The position numbers and the translations under genes were made by a program. Shown one piece after another: positions 34,200-46,499 of a stretch of DNA of 64,000 bases. Position 1 is the first letter of the stretch. Every line of letters begins with the position of its first letter. The DNA comes from Hibiscus mutabilis (lineage: Eukaryota > Streptophyta > Magnoliopsida > Malvales > Malvaceae): assembly GCA_019671005.1 (NCBI GenBank), contig CM033745.1, positions 21,609,795 to 21,673,794 of the forward strand, written 5' to 3'. The notes below the pieces were generated by a model that saw only the letters and a program-made list of their open reading frames with translations, did no database searches and was not told the origin of the DNA.

Positions 34200-36090
34200 A
34201 TGGAGGAAGGCTTTGCCAAGTTGGAGGCCTATCTATGTGGCCAGATGGAGCGAGCCCAATAGGAATTGAGGGACACTACCATCAAGTCTCAGCAGGACAT
34301 GATGAAGGAAATATCTCAGCTGCTGCAAGCTCGGCTAGGACCAGATCCGAGAGGCAAGAGTACCTTTGAGAATCCTTCCCAAAACTCGGGGGATCGCTCT
34401 CATGCCCAGATCATCTAGAACCCCCATGCTCATTGACCTTTCTCTTAATCCCCCACAAGGGGCATCCTACTCTTATATCGGTCTAGTTCCTCATACTCAA
34501 TCGGGAGTGACCTTCGGGAATCCCGAAGTTGTCAAGGACAGCATCCCAAACTTTGATGAGTTGGACAAGATGAACCAAATGAAGGCAAAATTCACTAAGC
34601 AATTGGAGGATACTCATAAAAACCTAGAGGAAAAGTTCCGAGTGAAGGAAGACGAGGATGGCTCCTATAGGTTAAGTGCTAGGGAACTCAGTTTGATCCC
34701 CGATGTAGAGATCCCCTATAAGTTTAAGACCCCTGATTTTGAAAAGTTTAATGGAACCACCTGCCCGTTTGCTTATATAGTGATGTTTTGCCAGAAGATG
34801 GTTGGGTTCACCAACAACGAGAAGCTCCTAATTCACTATTTTTAGGATAGCTTAGTAGGATCTGCTTCGAGGTGGTATAATCAACTGACCGGGGCTCAAA
34901 TTAAGTCGTGGAGGGATCTGGCAAAAGCTTTCATAGATCAGTATAAACATGTAACCGACATGGTTCCCAACCGACTGTTGTTACAAGGCATAGAACAAAA
35001 GCACAACGAGACTCTTCATGAATACGCTCAAAGATGGCGTGATGTGGCCGCACAGGTTCAACCGTCGTTTCACGAGCATGAGATCTCCCTAATGTTTGTA
35101 GATACGCTAAAAGGGACACTTTATGATCGATTGATCAGCAACCTTATTAGCAATTTCGCAGAGATAGTCATGACTGGCGAACGCATTGAAGCCGCCATCA
35201 AGAGTAGAAGGATTGATGGAGGGGATCATTCGCGCAAGCAATACAAGAAAAAGGACCATGAGGTGAACAATGCAAACACTTTCGAGGCAACCAAGAACTT
35301 CACCATCTCCCAGCCACAGGCCCCAGCAGGGAATTCTAGAAACTTCAACAAGAGAGAAGACAGGGGACCCAGGAAGGAAAGAGATGAGAGATCATTCACT
35401 CCTTTGCCAATCTCGTACAAGGAGCTCTACTCACAATTGTACAAGGCCGATTTGGTTCGCCCTTATCATGTTACTCCTTAAAACCCATCGTACCCAGCAT
35501 GGTACAACCCCAAGGTTCATTGCGAATACCATGTCGATGTTTCGAGGAATTTGATTGAAAATTGTGTGGCGTTCAAGAAGTTCATTCAGAACTTAATCCA
35601 GACCGGAGTGTTACAATTGGGAGAACCAAGCATGACCAACAACCCCCTACTGAATCATGAAGGTCAAGGCATGATTTCTATTGAAGATTAGAATTCCAGA
35701 AAAACTAGGGAGAACATATCTGAGGTTCGGTTGCCGTTAAGGTGGGTTTTCCAATGGTGATTATGCAAGAAGGTTGTAACCCGTATTTTGAATACCACCA
35801 ATCAGAAGATCACGAGATTCAAGGTTGTGAGGAGTTCTGTCAGCTGGTACAAACTATGATGGATGAGAAAGAAATTGAGTTTTTCGAAGAAGAGAAAGGA
35901 AGGAAGAAAGTAGAAGTTTGTGCATCAGAGAGCCATGAGACCAAGTATAGCGCCAAGAGACCCCTCGTTCTCGGTCTCAAGCCAAGTGAGACAGGTACAC
36001 CGAAGGCAGCCCCCAATATGATAATTGCTTCTCCGAGGTCGTTTCTTTTCAAGGATATGAAGATGGTTCCATAGAACTACACTGCAAACA
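34200..36090 (+). pseudogene. gag of element E
   Basis: Gag from ATG 34200. A Gln/Glu-rich N-terminus (to about 34380) is followed by a frame change. The capsid domain (34680-35220) contains F-E-K-F-N-G-T-T, S-R-W-Y-N-Q-L and R-W-R-D-V-A-A-Q-V-Q-P. A basic linker (35220-35400) and a degenerate zinc-knuckle region follow: C-E-Y-H near 35521 lacks the usual Gly-His, and a second Cys/His cluster is at 35767-35850. Internal stops include TAG at 34843-34845 and TAA at 35479-35481. Gag of D is its closest relative in the window. Confidence 0.8.
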
Positions 36091-36095
36091 TCACA

Positions 36096-37154
36096 ATGTC
36101 GGGTTCCTCTAGTTTATATGGAGGAGAGGACGTGGAAATAGGGATGAACCCTATTCAAGAAGAACATTTAGAGCCCAAAGACAGAGAGGTAAAGGACGTG
36201 GGGCACCTCACGATGAGTGGCCGATGCTATGCTCCGGAGAACCTAAAGGCACCGGAGGAACCTAAAGAGAAAGACAAGAAAGTTAAAGTTTAACCTGAGA
36301 AAGTTTTCGGAGATAACTCGCCACCGAGGATTAAAGAGCCGATCATAGAAACTCAAGCTCAAGAGTTTTTGAGGTTTTTGAAGCACAACAAGTATAACAT
36401 TGTCGACCAGCTTCTGAGACAGCCAGCTTGAATCTCCGTGCTTAGTCTCTTACTGAACTCAGGGAAGCATTGTGAGGCTTTTTTGAAAGTTTTAAATGAG
36501 ACCTATGTTGCAAAAGATATCTCAGTTAGGAGGTTGGATTAGATTGTCAGCCATATCACCGACGTTAATCACATTAACTTTGATGATGACAAAATACCAG
36601 AGGAAGGTACGAGATCCACCAAGGCCCTGAACATCACCACTCAAAGCAAAGGTCATGTATTGTCGGGCGTGCTAATTGATAATGGCTCCGCGCTGAATGT
36701 TATGTCATTTCCTATACTATAGCGACTACCGATCGACAGTTCACATATGCAGCCCTATCATAATACAGTGCAAGCTTTTGATGAGACCCAAAGAGATGTG
36801 GTCAGGAAGATAGAAGTACCCATGTTCATTGGTCCCACCGAATATGTGGTCAATTTTTTTGTTATGAATATCTGGCCATCTTACAACTTCTTGTTAGGGA
36901 TGCCATGGATACACTCGACCGGCGCCGTTCCATCCCCACTCCATCAAAAGTTGAAGTTTGTCACTGAGGGAAAATTAGTGACAGTGAACGCCGAAGAAGA
37001 CATCGTTGCCTTAGTGACTTCAAACACACCATACATCCACACTGATGAGGAAGCGATGGAGTGTGCCTTTAGGGCCTTGGAACTTGTCAATGATACCTTT
37101 GTTGCCGAAGAAAACAAGATTCCATGCCCTAATTTCTGGTGTACGAAACCCTAG
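36096..37154 (+). pseudogene. Gag-Pol linker and aspartic protease of element E
   Basis: A Glu/Lys-rich linker (36096-36293) is followed by the conserved pre-protease segment (36340-36600; L-R-F-L-K-H-N-K-Y, D-D-D-K-I-P) and the protease. Its active-site motif L-I-D-N-G-S-A-L-N-V is at about 36672-36701; D-N-G-S is the form usual in Tat elements. W-P-S-Y-N-F-L-L-G-M-P-W-I (36871-36909) is the second conserved block. In-frame stops at about 36429, 36540 and 36721 and a TAG at 37153 inactivate it. Confidence 0.8.
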
Positions 37155-37954
37155 GTAAAGGAGCGAAGAAAAAGAAAGGCTTGGGAAAGAATCTGCAATG
37201 ATGCCTTCGTCCCATCAAGGTGATCCAAAAAGTTGACCGCTATGGACTCAGTTACAAGCCAAATTTCTTATAGAAAAGGCAAGAATGAAAAAGGAAGCAA
37301 GAGCAAAGAAAGTCTAGGCTTAAAGGGGAGGACATTCCATAGGCCCCTATCACCTATGGAGACTTCAAAGGTGCTTTTATATCTGGCAGAATTCGGAATC
37401 CGAAGGTGGACATCCAAGAGGCAAACCGAAAAGATGAAAGGTGCCTCCAGGAAGAGTTGATCAGTGAAGCTTTTGAAGAGATGAATGTAGACATGATTGG
37501 CGACGAGAGCGAGGCTAATCAATTTCTGGCCAGGATTCGCCCTTGCCTTCCAGGAGAAGTGCTCAACAACTGGACCTTTGGGGACGAACTGACATTTTCT
37601 AGGAACAAGTCAAAGTAATGCTCAGAACAATCTCGTTACTTTTGCCCGAAAGTAACGGGCATCCTTTGTAAAAAGGGCAGCTATGTCACATCTATCTACT
37701 TTAAATGAAATAGACTATGTCTGCATTTTCCTTCTCAAATGGCAAACACATCATTCATTTCATTTCATTCCATTTCATTTATTATTTATTTATTCATTTG
37801 CTTACTTTTATATATACATATTTGTTTGTTCACATCATAAACTACACATTTCCTTTCCCAATACGCACTTTCAAAATCGTGCATGCCTCTTAATATAAAC
37901 TGTATGAATGATGTGAAACCCAGTCCTGAAGTAGAATTTGAATGACCCACGTAC
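37155..37954 (+). other. Protease-RT interval of element E
   Basis: Mixed remnant. Parts near 37320-37460 and 37406-37618 still read as Lys/Glu- and Asp/Glu-rich peptide. 37683-37900 is T-rich and non-coding. Ogre elements carry an intron in this interval; the T-rich stretch could be that intron, but no splice sites were verified. Confidence 0.45.
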
Positions 37955-39000
37955 TTGGCAGAGGTGGGAGAAGAGGATGATGGGATTCCCGAAGAGCTGC
38001 TAAGAATGATGGCTAGTGAAGAAAGACAAATCCTCCCACACCAAGAAAAGATAGAGATTTTAAATTTGGGGATTAACGAAGAGAGAAAAGAAGTAAGGAT
38101 CAGAGGTACCCTGTCGCCAAAAGTCAAGCAGGAGTTGGTGGAGTTACTTGTGGAATTTAAGGATGTGTTCGCTTCGTCATACCAAGATATGCCAAGCTTA
38201 AACACATATATTGTAACACATAAGCTCCCCATTAGACCAGAGTGCAAGCCTGTCCAACATAAACTTCAAAGAATGAGGACGAATATGTTACTGAAAAATA
38301 GAGAAGAGGTAAAGAAACAGTTTGAGGCTGGTGTTTTGGAAGTTTCTAAGTACCCGAAATGGGTGGCCAACATAGTGTCGGTGCCAAAAAAGGATGAGAA
38401 GGTGCGTATTTGTGTGGACTATATGGACCTTAATAAGGCGAGCCCTAAATGTAATTTCCCTTTGCCTCATATTGATACTCTAGTTGACAATACTACAGGG
38501 CATACTTGGTTTTCCGTTATGGATGGTTTCTCAGGGTACAATCAGAACAGAATGCACCCCGAGGATATGGAGAAGACCACTTTTGTGACCGTGTGGGAGC
38601 ACGTCTTGCTATAAAGTGATGCCTTTTGGATTGAAGAACGTCGGGGCCACTATCAAAGGGCCATGGTGACCTTGTTCCATGACATGATGCACAAGGAGAT
38701 TGAGGTGTACGTGGATGACATGATATCCAAGTCTCGGACCAAGGAGGAGCACCTCCAAAATTTGTGAAAACTCTTCCAGAGGTTAAGAAAGTATCAATTG
38801 AAGCTCAATCCCGCCAAATGTACCTTTGCGGTAACATTCGGGAAACTCTTAGGTTTCGTGGTAAGTCAGAAAGGCATCGAGATTGATCCAGACAAGGTGA
38901 AGGCAATCCAAGATCTTCCGCCACCTCAAACTCAAAAAGAAATCCGAAGACTTTTGGGAAGGTTGAACTACATCTCTCGATTCATATTCTAGCTTACCGA
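37955..39000 (+). pseudogene. Reverse transcriptase of element E
   Basis: RT domain in two frames. 37955-38614 has the pre-RT region, then W-V-A-N-I-V-S-V-P-K-K-D, R-I-C-V-D-Y-M-D-L-N-K-A-S-P and the catalytic F-S-V-M-D-G-F-S-G-Y near 38510-38540. A frameshift at about 38595-38620 follows. The other frame gives V-M-P-F-G-L-K-N and the Y-V-D-D box at 38708-38719, then the thumb (38798-38992; L-G-F-V-V-S-Q-K-G-I-E). Both catalytic motifs are intact, but the protein is broken in between and by a TGA at 38766. Confidence 0.85.
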
Positions 39001-39880
39001 TAAGTGTAACCCCATTTTTAGACTGCTTTGGAAGAATAACCCGAGAGTTTGGGATGAAGAATGTCAATAAGCACTAGAAAGAATCAAGAAGTATCTAACT
39101 AATCCCCCAATCTTAGTAGCACCAGTACTAGATAGGCCATTGATTTTGTACTTGGCCATTTTAGGAAACTCTATGGGCTGTGTGTTGGGGTAGCACGATG
39201 ACACAAGAAAAAAAGAAAGGGCGACCTATTACTTGAGCAAAAAAATCACCGAGTGTGAGGCACGATAACCATTGATCCAAAGGTTGTGTTGCGCCTTTGT
39301 ATGGGCTACTAAGCGGCTCTGGCAATACATGTTGTATCACACCACTTGCCTAATCTCTCGATTAGATCCGTTGAAGTTTCTAATGGAAGCACCGACATTA
39401 ACTACGAAAGTGGCCCGTTGGCATATGCTTCTGTCAGAATTCGACATTGTTTATGTAAGTCAGAAGGCGGTAAAAGGGAGTGTGGTGGCAGATCTTTTAG
39501 CAAGCCGTGCCTCAAATGATTATGAACCATTCGATTTTAGTTTCCCAGATGAAGATCTAATCTATGATCTGTCCGAAGGGACGTCTACTGTCGAGAATGA
39601 AGGATGTAGGCTTTATTTTGATGGGGCATCGAACGTCTTAGGCCATGAAATATGGGCAATTTTGGTCTCCCCAAAAATGTCTACTACCCTTCTACAAGCA
39701 GGTTAAAGTTCTTTTGCACCAACAATATAGCCGAGTATGAGGCATGTGTCATGGGAATTCGAGCAGCCATGAAAAGAAAGGTCAAGGTGCTCCGGGTTTT
39801 CAGAGATTAGTTTCACCTACTTGCCAAGAGAGAATAATCATATGGCCGACTCCCTGGCGAATATGGCTGCTGTGTTCGAA
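39001..39880 (+). pseudogene. Tandem RNase H domains of element E
   Basis: The standard gypsy RNase H follows RT (about 39040-39500; L-I-L-Y-L-A near 39140 and Q-Y-M-L near 39325). A second domain opens with C-R-L-Y-F-D-G-A-S-N at about 39607-39636 and ends with a Y-L-P-R-E-N-N-H-M-A-D-S-L-A motif (39817-39860). This archaeal-like second RNase H is specific to the Tat lineage. Between 39790 and 39815 part of it seems deleted. Stops occur at about 39067, 39190 and 39703. Confidence 0.75.
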
Positions 39881-40029
39881 GCAAGCCAGATAGCCGAGAT
39901 GGGGTCGATCGAAATACAAAAATTTGAGGTACCAGCCCATTGCTATAGTTTGGAAGATGAGGAGAATGGTAATCCATGATATTTTGACATCCTCCAATAT
40001 ATCAAGTTCCAGATCTATCCAAAGGAGGC

Positions 40030-41223
40030 TGATGATAATGACAAAAGGACTATCAGAAGGTTAGCTTTGGGGTACGTCCTTGACGGAGAAACTTTTTACA
40101 AAAGAAGTAAGGATCAGATACTGTTGAGTTGTGTCAGTGGTCAGGAAGCTGAAACCATTTTAGCAGAAGTCCACGGGGGCTTATGTGGGACCTACGCTAG
40201 CAGGTTCTCGATGGCAAGAAAAATCATGAGATATGGTTATTTCTGGTCAACTATAGAGGGAGATTGTATCAGTTATACGAAAAAATGTCACAAATGTCAA
40301 ATCTATACCGATAAGATACACTCCCCGCTAGTGCCTCTCAACACCATGAATTCACCGTGGGCCTTTACTACTTGGGGAATGTACGTCATTGGTCAGATAC
40401 ATCCAAAGGCCTCCAATGGGCACCACTTCATCCTAGTGGCTATTGATTACTTCACCAAGTGGGTGGAAGCTGCCTCGTACACTAATATCACAAGAACGAC
40501 GATCTACAAGTTTCTCAAGAAAGAGATCATGTGTCATTACGGTATGCCCGAAAGGATCATCACCGATAATGCTTCCAATTTGAACAACAATATGATGATC
40601 GAGGTGTGTGAACAATTCAAGATTGTGCACCATAACTCTACCGTTTATCGCCCTAAGATGAATGGAGCGGTAAAGGCGGCCAATAAGAATATAAAGAAGA
40701 TCATAGCAAAAACTATAGAGACATTTAAGGATTGGCATGAAAGGCCCCCTTTCGCATTGTTTGCCTATCGGACATCCGTAACAACGTCCACCAAGACAAT
40801 GCCTATTCCTTGGTATACGACATCGAAGCAGTACTACCTGTCGAAGTAGAAATCCCATCACTTTAAATTTTGAACGAAGTAAAGTTGGACGAAGCCGAAT
40901 GGATGCAAGCTAGGTTTGATCAGTTGAACCTCATCGATGAGAAGAGATTGAAAGCTATTTCTCATAATCAGATGTACCAGAAGCGAATGATGCGAGCTTA
41001 TAATAAGAAATTTCGCCCGAGGGAGTTTCAGAAGGGAGATCTGATGCTCAAAAAGATCTTGTCGAATCAAAAAGACTTTCGGGAAAAATGGATGCCAAAT
41101 TCGGAGGGGCCCTATGTCGTGAAAAATGCTTTCTCTCGGGGAGCGTTAATCCTAACAGAGATGGACGGGAAAGAACTGAGCAACCTAATAAACTCAGACT
41201 CTGTCAAGAAGTATCACGCGTAA
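40030..41223 (+). pseudogene. Integrase of element E, catalytic residues lost
   Basis: Zinc region: H-G-G-L-C-G-T-Y-A-S (second zinc His apparently Tyr) and K-K-C-H-K-C (40285-40300). Core: G-M-Y-V-I-G, where the first catalytic Asp is Tyr (codon 40382-40384); I-I-T-D-N-A-S keeps the second Asp (about 40566); N-G-A-V-K-A-A-N has Lys (codon 40672-40674) where the catalytic Glu is expected. The frame shifts near 40800, with a stop at about 40864. The C-terminal domain (40870-41220) contains R-P-R-E-F-Q-K-G-D-L and G-P-Y-V-V, typical of gypsy integrases, ending at TAA 41221. Confidence 0.85.
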
Positions 41224-42195
41224 AAATAGGAAGGGTTTAAGGCAAAAACCCAAAAATGGGTGCCTTAAAACCAAAGGAGGATCTAAATTGAAAATCCGAA
41301 AATGATGGTTCAGATAGAGTTAAGTTTCGGCATCCAACTGACGAGCCTCATTTCGGTTAAAGGGTTTTGCTTTGGTCTTCATATCGTTAGAGATAACCAA
41401 TGGTGGTTAGGGAGAGATCTGCCGAAGTTGATAGGTTCACGTCATTCATACAGTTGACATCTTCTATACCTCTTTCTCTCTTCTCATGTTTGCCATGACT
41501 TTCCAAGTTATCCTAATTAATAAAATTATATTCTAGTTTCTTTTGTTTCATATTTGTTCTGCGGGTAGGTTGACATGGAATAGAAAAGGGAAAAGGATTT
41601 CTTGGCATTACTATGGCCTAACCTATTAAGTGCAAGTTTTTCCAGTTAGGAAAGGAGATCGCCAAAATTAAAGCGAAAAGACATCAGAGGCAAAGTTGAT
41701 AAGATCTATTGTGGAAAGGCATCAAACACTGTTCATACTAAAGTTCGAGGGACCGTGGGTGAAAACCCGTAAGGGCGCCCAAGAAAGAAAAAACAAAAAA
41801 AACAAAAGAAAAAAAAAAGAAGAAGAAGAAGAAGAAAAGAAAAAAGATTCTCTAAAGTGAAAACTTGAAAAGCCGCTTTAAAACAAAATGATCAAGAACT
41901 CAAAAAGGGGCATAAAGGGTGAACCCGAGTGAGAGAGGAAGCACTGCCATCATGAAGAAGAAAAAATTGGGGACGCGAGTATGAGGGGCAAGAAAAGAAA
42001 TTGCCTGAGAAAATTTAAGATTGTTATCATTCATGCATCATATCTAGTTACACATCCCCAGGTTAGGAGCATGCTAACTCTTATCATTACAGACTTGGCA
42101 TCCTTTTTGCAGATAATCACAATGGAGATTGAGTACGTCCCAAGGTTGAGGCCTGTCCATATAGGTCCAAGATGAATGGAACCTTCATGACAGGA
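41224..42195 (+). other. Non-coding 3' region of element E
   Basis: No supported gene. It includes a purine-only stretch rich in GAA (41788-41846). The 64-codon frame at 41981-42175 is not recognised. Confidence 0.5.
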
Positions 42196-42199
42196 ATTA

Positions 42200-42715
42200 C
42201 CATTTGCTCCTTACCATTTTGGAGGGACGCTTTAGCACACTTTTCTTTCTGCCGCTTCGGGGAAGCAAAGCTATTTGGATTCATTCAACGCTGTCTCGGA
42301 AGGATGAGTCGTCTAAAGGTCAATTGGTTTGTCTACTGCCATTTCGGAAGGACATCCCAAAAGTACCCAGTTTGCTTTCTGCTGCTTCGGGGAAGTAAAG
42401 TTATTTGGATTCATTCGTTCTCGTTTTGGAAGGATGAGCCATTTGAGGTTAGCTAGTTTGTCTGCTGCCATTTTGAAAAGACATCCCAGCGCCGCTTAGT
42501 TTGCTTTCCAACGCTTCGAGGAAGCATGGTTATTTGGATTCGTTCGCTGCCGCTTCGGAGGAATGAGTCATTCGTGAACTGGGCTATTCGTTGCCGCTTT
42601 GAAAGGGCACGCCAGTGCTACCCAGTTGTTTTTGCCACTCCAGGAAAACAAGTTATTTGGATTTGCTCGCTGCCGTTCCGAAAGAGCAAATCGTCCAACA
42701 GGGAAGTAGGAAAAA
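42200..42715 (+). repeat. Tandem repeats before the 3' LTR of E
   Basis: Four diverged copies of a 125-130 bp unit with CGCTTCGGGGAAGCAAAG and TTATTTGGATTCATTC as best-conserved parts, at about 42252, 42382, 42507 and 42632. Copies also share GCCATTTCGGAAGGACATCC. Tandem repeats just upstream of the polypurine tract are known from Tat/Ogre elements and can seed satellite arrays. Short ORFs here are by-products. Confidence 0.8.
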
Positions 42716-42760
42716 ATTAGTGCTTATGGTCTTTGCTTTATTTTTGTTCCACAAGTATAA

Positions 42761-42774
42761 GCAAAGAGGGCAGC
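42761..42774 (+). other. Polypurine tract of element E
   Basis: GCAAAGAGGGCAGC directly before the terminal TGTAATCACT of the 3' LTR. It primes plus-strand DNA synthesis. Confidence 0.75.
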
Positions 42775-45700
42775 TGTAATCACTAATTTTGTCTGGGGTA
42801 TTAACCCGTTTTTATATTTTACAATAATGGACTCTGTTTGTTTACTTTATCTATTTTTATGTATGGTTAAAACCCAAAAACAAAAAAAAATTATTACTAG
42901 TGCTATTTTAATATATGTATTGTTATCTAATTTACTACCATTATATATTATCATTTTATGTTTGATAATCATGTTATTATCCATTTGAGAAAACCCCTAA
43001 ATATTACTAGTTATATATATTCTACTATTATGTTATTGATATAATGTTATGTTAATAGTATCATTATTAGTGGTATTACTATTATTGTAATTATTATTAT
43101 CGTTTGCTATTATTTATTATATATTACTATTTATCACTATATTATGATTGTTATTATTAAATTAAAATCGAAAAAGACAAAAAAAACTAAACTATAAACT
43201 ATGATAATAAGAACCCAATTAAAGAATAGTTTAATATATTATCAATCCAAATTACATAAATAAAAGCCCCTTTCTATTAATATAACAATCCATTAATATA
43301 CATAGTCCTTTTAAAAAACCCAAAAAAACATAAATACTATATAAGGGCCCTTTAGGCCCAATTAACTAAGCCTAATTACATTCAAAACCCTAATATGATA
43401 ATCCCCAATTATTTTGACGCAGCCTAGCTTCCACCGTTAGATCAAATTTGACCTAATGGCCACAATTCAACCGAGAACGTCTTATGGGTTTTCACACGCG
43501 CCGTATGCGCGGCTCCTCGGCTACTCCACGTACGCGTAAAGCTCAAGCACGACGCTTCAACTCCTTCGTGACCGTCCAATTTCTACAAACGGCCCAGATT
43601 TCATCCTCACCTCAGCTTCGCTCTACGTCATTCATCTCTCCAGTTGGTCCCCATCCTCCTCATTCAGCCACGACACATGCAAAATAGCCAAAAAAAAAAA
43701 TTGTCAGAGGCATATCTCAATAGCATTTCAGGCGGCGCACCAACAATTTTGAGTGTAGCAAATGAATATAGACAAGGAATTGCAGAAAAGAAAGGGGCAA
43801 CAAATAGAAAGTTTCTATTTTGATTTTTCTTTATTTCTAAATTCATGTAATACTCGGTTATAAAAAAAATAAACCTAAACAATTGAAAACCCTAAGCTAT
43901 TGCAACGATTGGAAAAGCCAGAGCAATAGAAAACGAAAACCTCTAAGCTTTTGAGGTAACCTTTCTCTCTTCTCTTCTCTTCATATCATCATCATCATCG
44001 AAGCATGCATATACCATAGAAGTTAGGGTTTTGTGTTTTTACCTTTGTTGTTTTATCTCCCCTCGCGTCCGTTCGTCTTCCCTCCCCGACAATAAACTTT
44101 CCATTCTTCTCAAGTTCGTATATGGTGAGTCGAAAGGAAGAGTGAACAAAAAAAGGGATCTTGTTTTTACGGGAATGAGGGTTTTGGTTCTGTTTCCATC
44201 GAAAAAGAGGTGGCTTTTGTTATTTCTCGAAAGAAATGAGGTGAAACTCAGGTTTAGAACTCGAAAAGGGGATTAAGAGAGGTTTTTTAGGGTTGCAGCG
44301 CCGGCCAACGATGGCAAGAGCGATAGCTCGTGGCGGTCGATCATCGAATTCTAAAAAAGGCGGCATTTTATGGGTTTCGGGATGAACACCCCCGTTTGGG
44401 GAACTGAAAAAGGGGCGTGGAGAGAGTTCAACAGATTTTCTTTACCAAAAGAAGCAAAAAGAACGGTTTTGTGTTATAAATAGTAGGTCCCCGTTTTAAA
44501 AAGGGTTTAATCACTTTTTAAATCCTTTTGCCTTGTCAAAATAGCGCCCGTGGTCCTTCCGCATGGGCGAACCGCCGTTTCGGTCCCTCTGCCCTGATTA
44601 ATCACGTCCGAGAAGGGCTTTCGCCTTTGTTATTTATGACCGCAGTCCTCGGACTTGCAGAATCCTTGCCATTTTGCTTCCTTTTTATACATGCTTCTAT
44701 TTTATGCTATGTATTTTGTTTCCCTTACATTTCAGTCCCCCATTTATGCTTATTTTTGTCATGTCGATATACATTGGTATATATTAGGTGCCTTTGGTTT
44801 ATAATATGTGGTTTGATATGATATATATTATGTAACTACTCTTCTATAGTAAGTGATTACATGGTTGTTTTTATAATATAGATCCTTTATATAACATATG
44901 TTTTATATAATGCATAATTTTTGCAAAGTACGTAATATGTAGTTTTACATATATAATATATGCTTCTAATATAATATATAACATATATGTATATGATATA
45001 AGTTTTACCTAATATATGTCATACAAAGTCTTTGAGATATAGTTTTTTCCATAAATGTGTTTTTTAGTATAGAATATATAGTAAATATATTTATATTCTT
45101 GTGTCTTATGGTCCTTGGTGTAGGTTTAGATTAGTGGTTTAAGCTCTTGTAGTTTTGGGCCTAGGCGTAGCCTTAGTTTAGTGGGCCTTGGGCTTAGTGT
45201 GTTTGGGCCTAGGTTTATCTTTAGCTTAGTTGGCCTCGGGCTTAGTTTAGGTGGGCTTTGTGTTTGTTAAAGCCTTTGGGTTAGTTTATGGGTTAATTTA
45301 ATTAATTTAGGTCGTGTGCTCATCTAATAGGGGCATGATCCTTAAATTAATTAAGTTAATTCTAGGATTAGACTCTTTAAAGCCGTAGTTAGATTTATGT
45401 TCGGATTAACTTAGTGAATTTAAATTTATCCTCGACTTATTGGGATAAATATTAAATTCATTAAATTAATTGAACATTTTTTAATTACTTTTAGGATAAA
45501 ATCAATTGCAAGTTTAGATTAATATTTAATTCTAAAATCATGGTGAATTAACTCAATTTGTTTTAAATAGTATTTTTGGCTTATTGGAACACTAGTTTAA
45601 AATCGACTGAATTAATTATCATGTTACAAGATAATTCATAATTTGTTAGGGTTCTCTAGCTTTGCGGGTTAATTAATTTAGGGTTAATACTAGAATCACC

Positions 45701-46499
45701 TAATTAGTAACTAGATCACTAATTGAACTTTTATAATTTAGGCCTTTTAGGTTAGGGCTTTTAGTGGGCCTTTTTGTGTTTAATTTTCAAGCCATTGTTT
45801 GTCATTCATTTTATTTGTCATCATTTGGCCCGTTTGATTTACATGTTAATTAATTTCACTCTTAAAAAAGGGGAGGTAGTCATTAATTATGACATTTGTG
45901 TTGTAACAGTCCAAGCTTAAAGGATGTTGACCAAATGTTTGAATTAATCCTTACCGACTCAAGGTAAAATTAAAACTTAACCAAATCATTACATCATATT
46001 CAAAATGCTTGCATCATGCGGGATTCGAACCATAAATTAACACGGCAGTCGGGCTTATTCGATGTCGGTTTAATCTATAGTCCGATGTATCGTCAACCTT
46101 ATTAATTAAATGTCGAATTAATTCTGACCCACCAATTTGATGAAGCCCGTGTAATTAAGGACAAATTTCCAATTAAGTACGCCGATTTAAATTCAATTCA
46201 AATTCCAACAAATTCCATCAATTTAAAAGCAACAAATATTTTGGTACCGATTTTCGGGCATGATGGGGGTGTTAATCCTTCCCCACGCGTAACCAACTCC
46301 CAGACCCTTTCAAGATGAATCTCTAGTTTTCTACGGTGCCCGACCTACCTTACCTAAGTGGCCGGTGGTAACTCCAAGTTTTTCTCAATTTTCAAACGAA
46401 AAAGAATCTTCAAAAGAAACCCTTTTAAACCAAGATTTCAAAGAAATTCCAAGTTTTTTATGATAGCTAAGTTGTTTTAAAAGAAAAAACGTCGCTACA
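42775..46499 (+). repeat. 3' LTR of element E (full length)
   Basis: 3725 bases, TGTAATCACT...CGCTACA. It gives the true LTR start that the 5' copy lacks. The internal order of blocks is the same as in 27426-31083, with scattered substitutions and two 15-base deletions relative to it. The TATA box is at 44475-44482. The end at 46499 cuts a minus-strand Mutator transposase gene. Confidence 0.92.

Larger units (their letters stand above)
27426..46499 (+). mobile_element. Ogre-type (Tat lineage) Ty3/gypsy element E
   Basis: About 19 kb: 5' LTR 27426-31083 (first ~115 bases missing), tRNA-Arg-type primer site, long leader, ORF1 before gag, gag, protease, RT, RNase H, a second RNase H domain, integrase, 3' region with tandem repeats, polypurine tract, 3' LTR 42775-46499. 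ORF1 upstream of gag, the second RNase H and the primer type are diagnostic of Tat/Ogre elements. Every ORF is broken. It was inserted in a Mutator-like transposase gene (right junction 46499/46500); the left flank does not match, so the left border was rearranged. Confidence 0.92.

Noticed and set aside
42172..42456. 94-codon ORF with Trp/Phe-rich repeats
   Set aside because: Runs through the 125-130 bp tandem repeats in the 3' region of element E and has no independent coding evidence.
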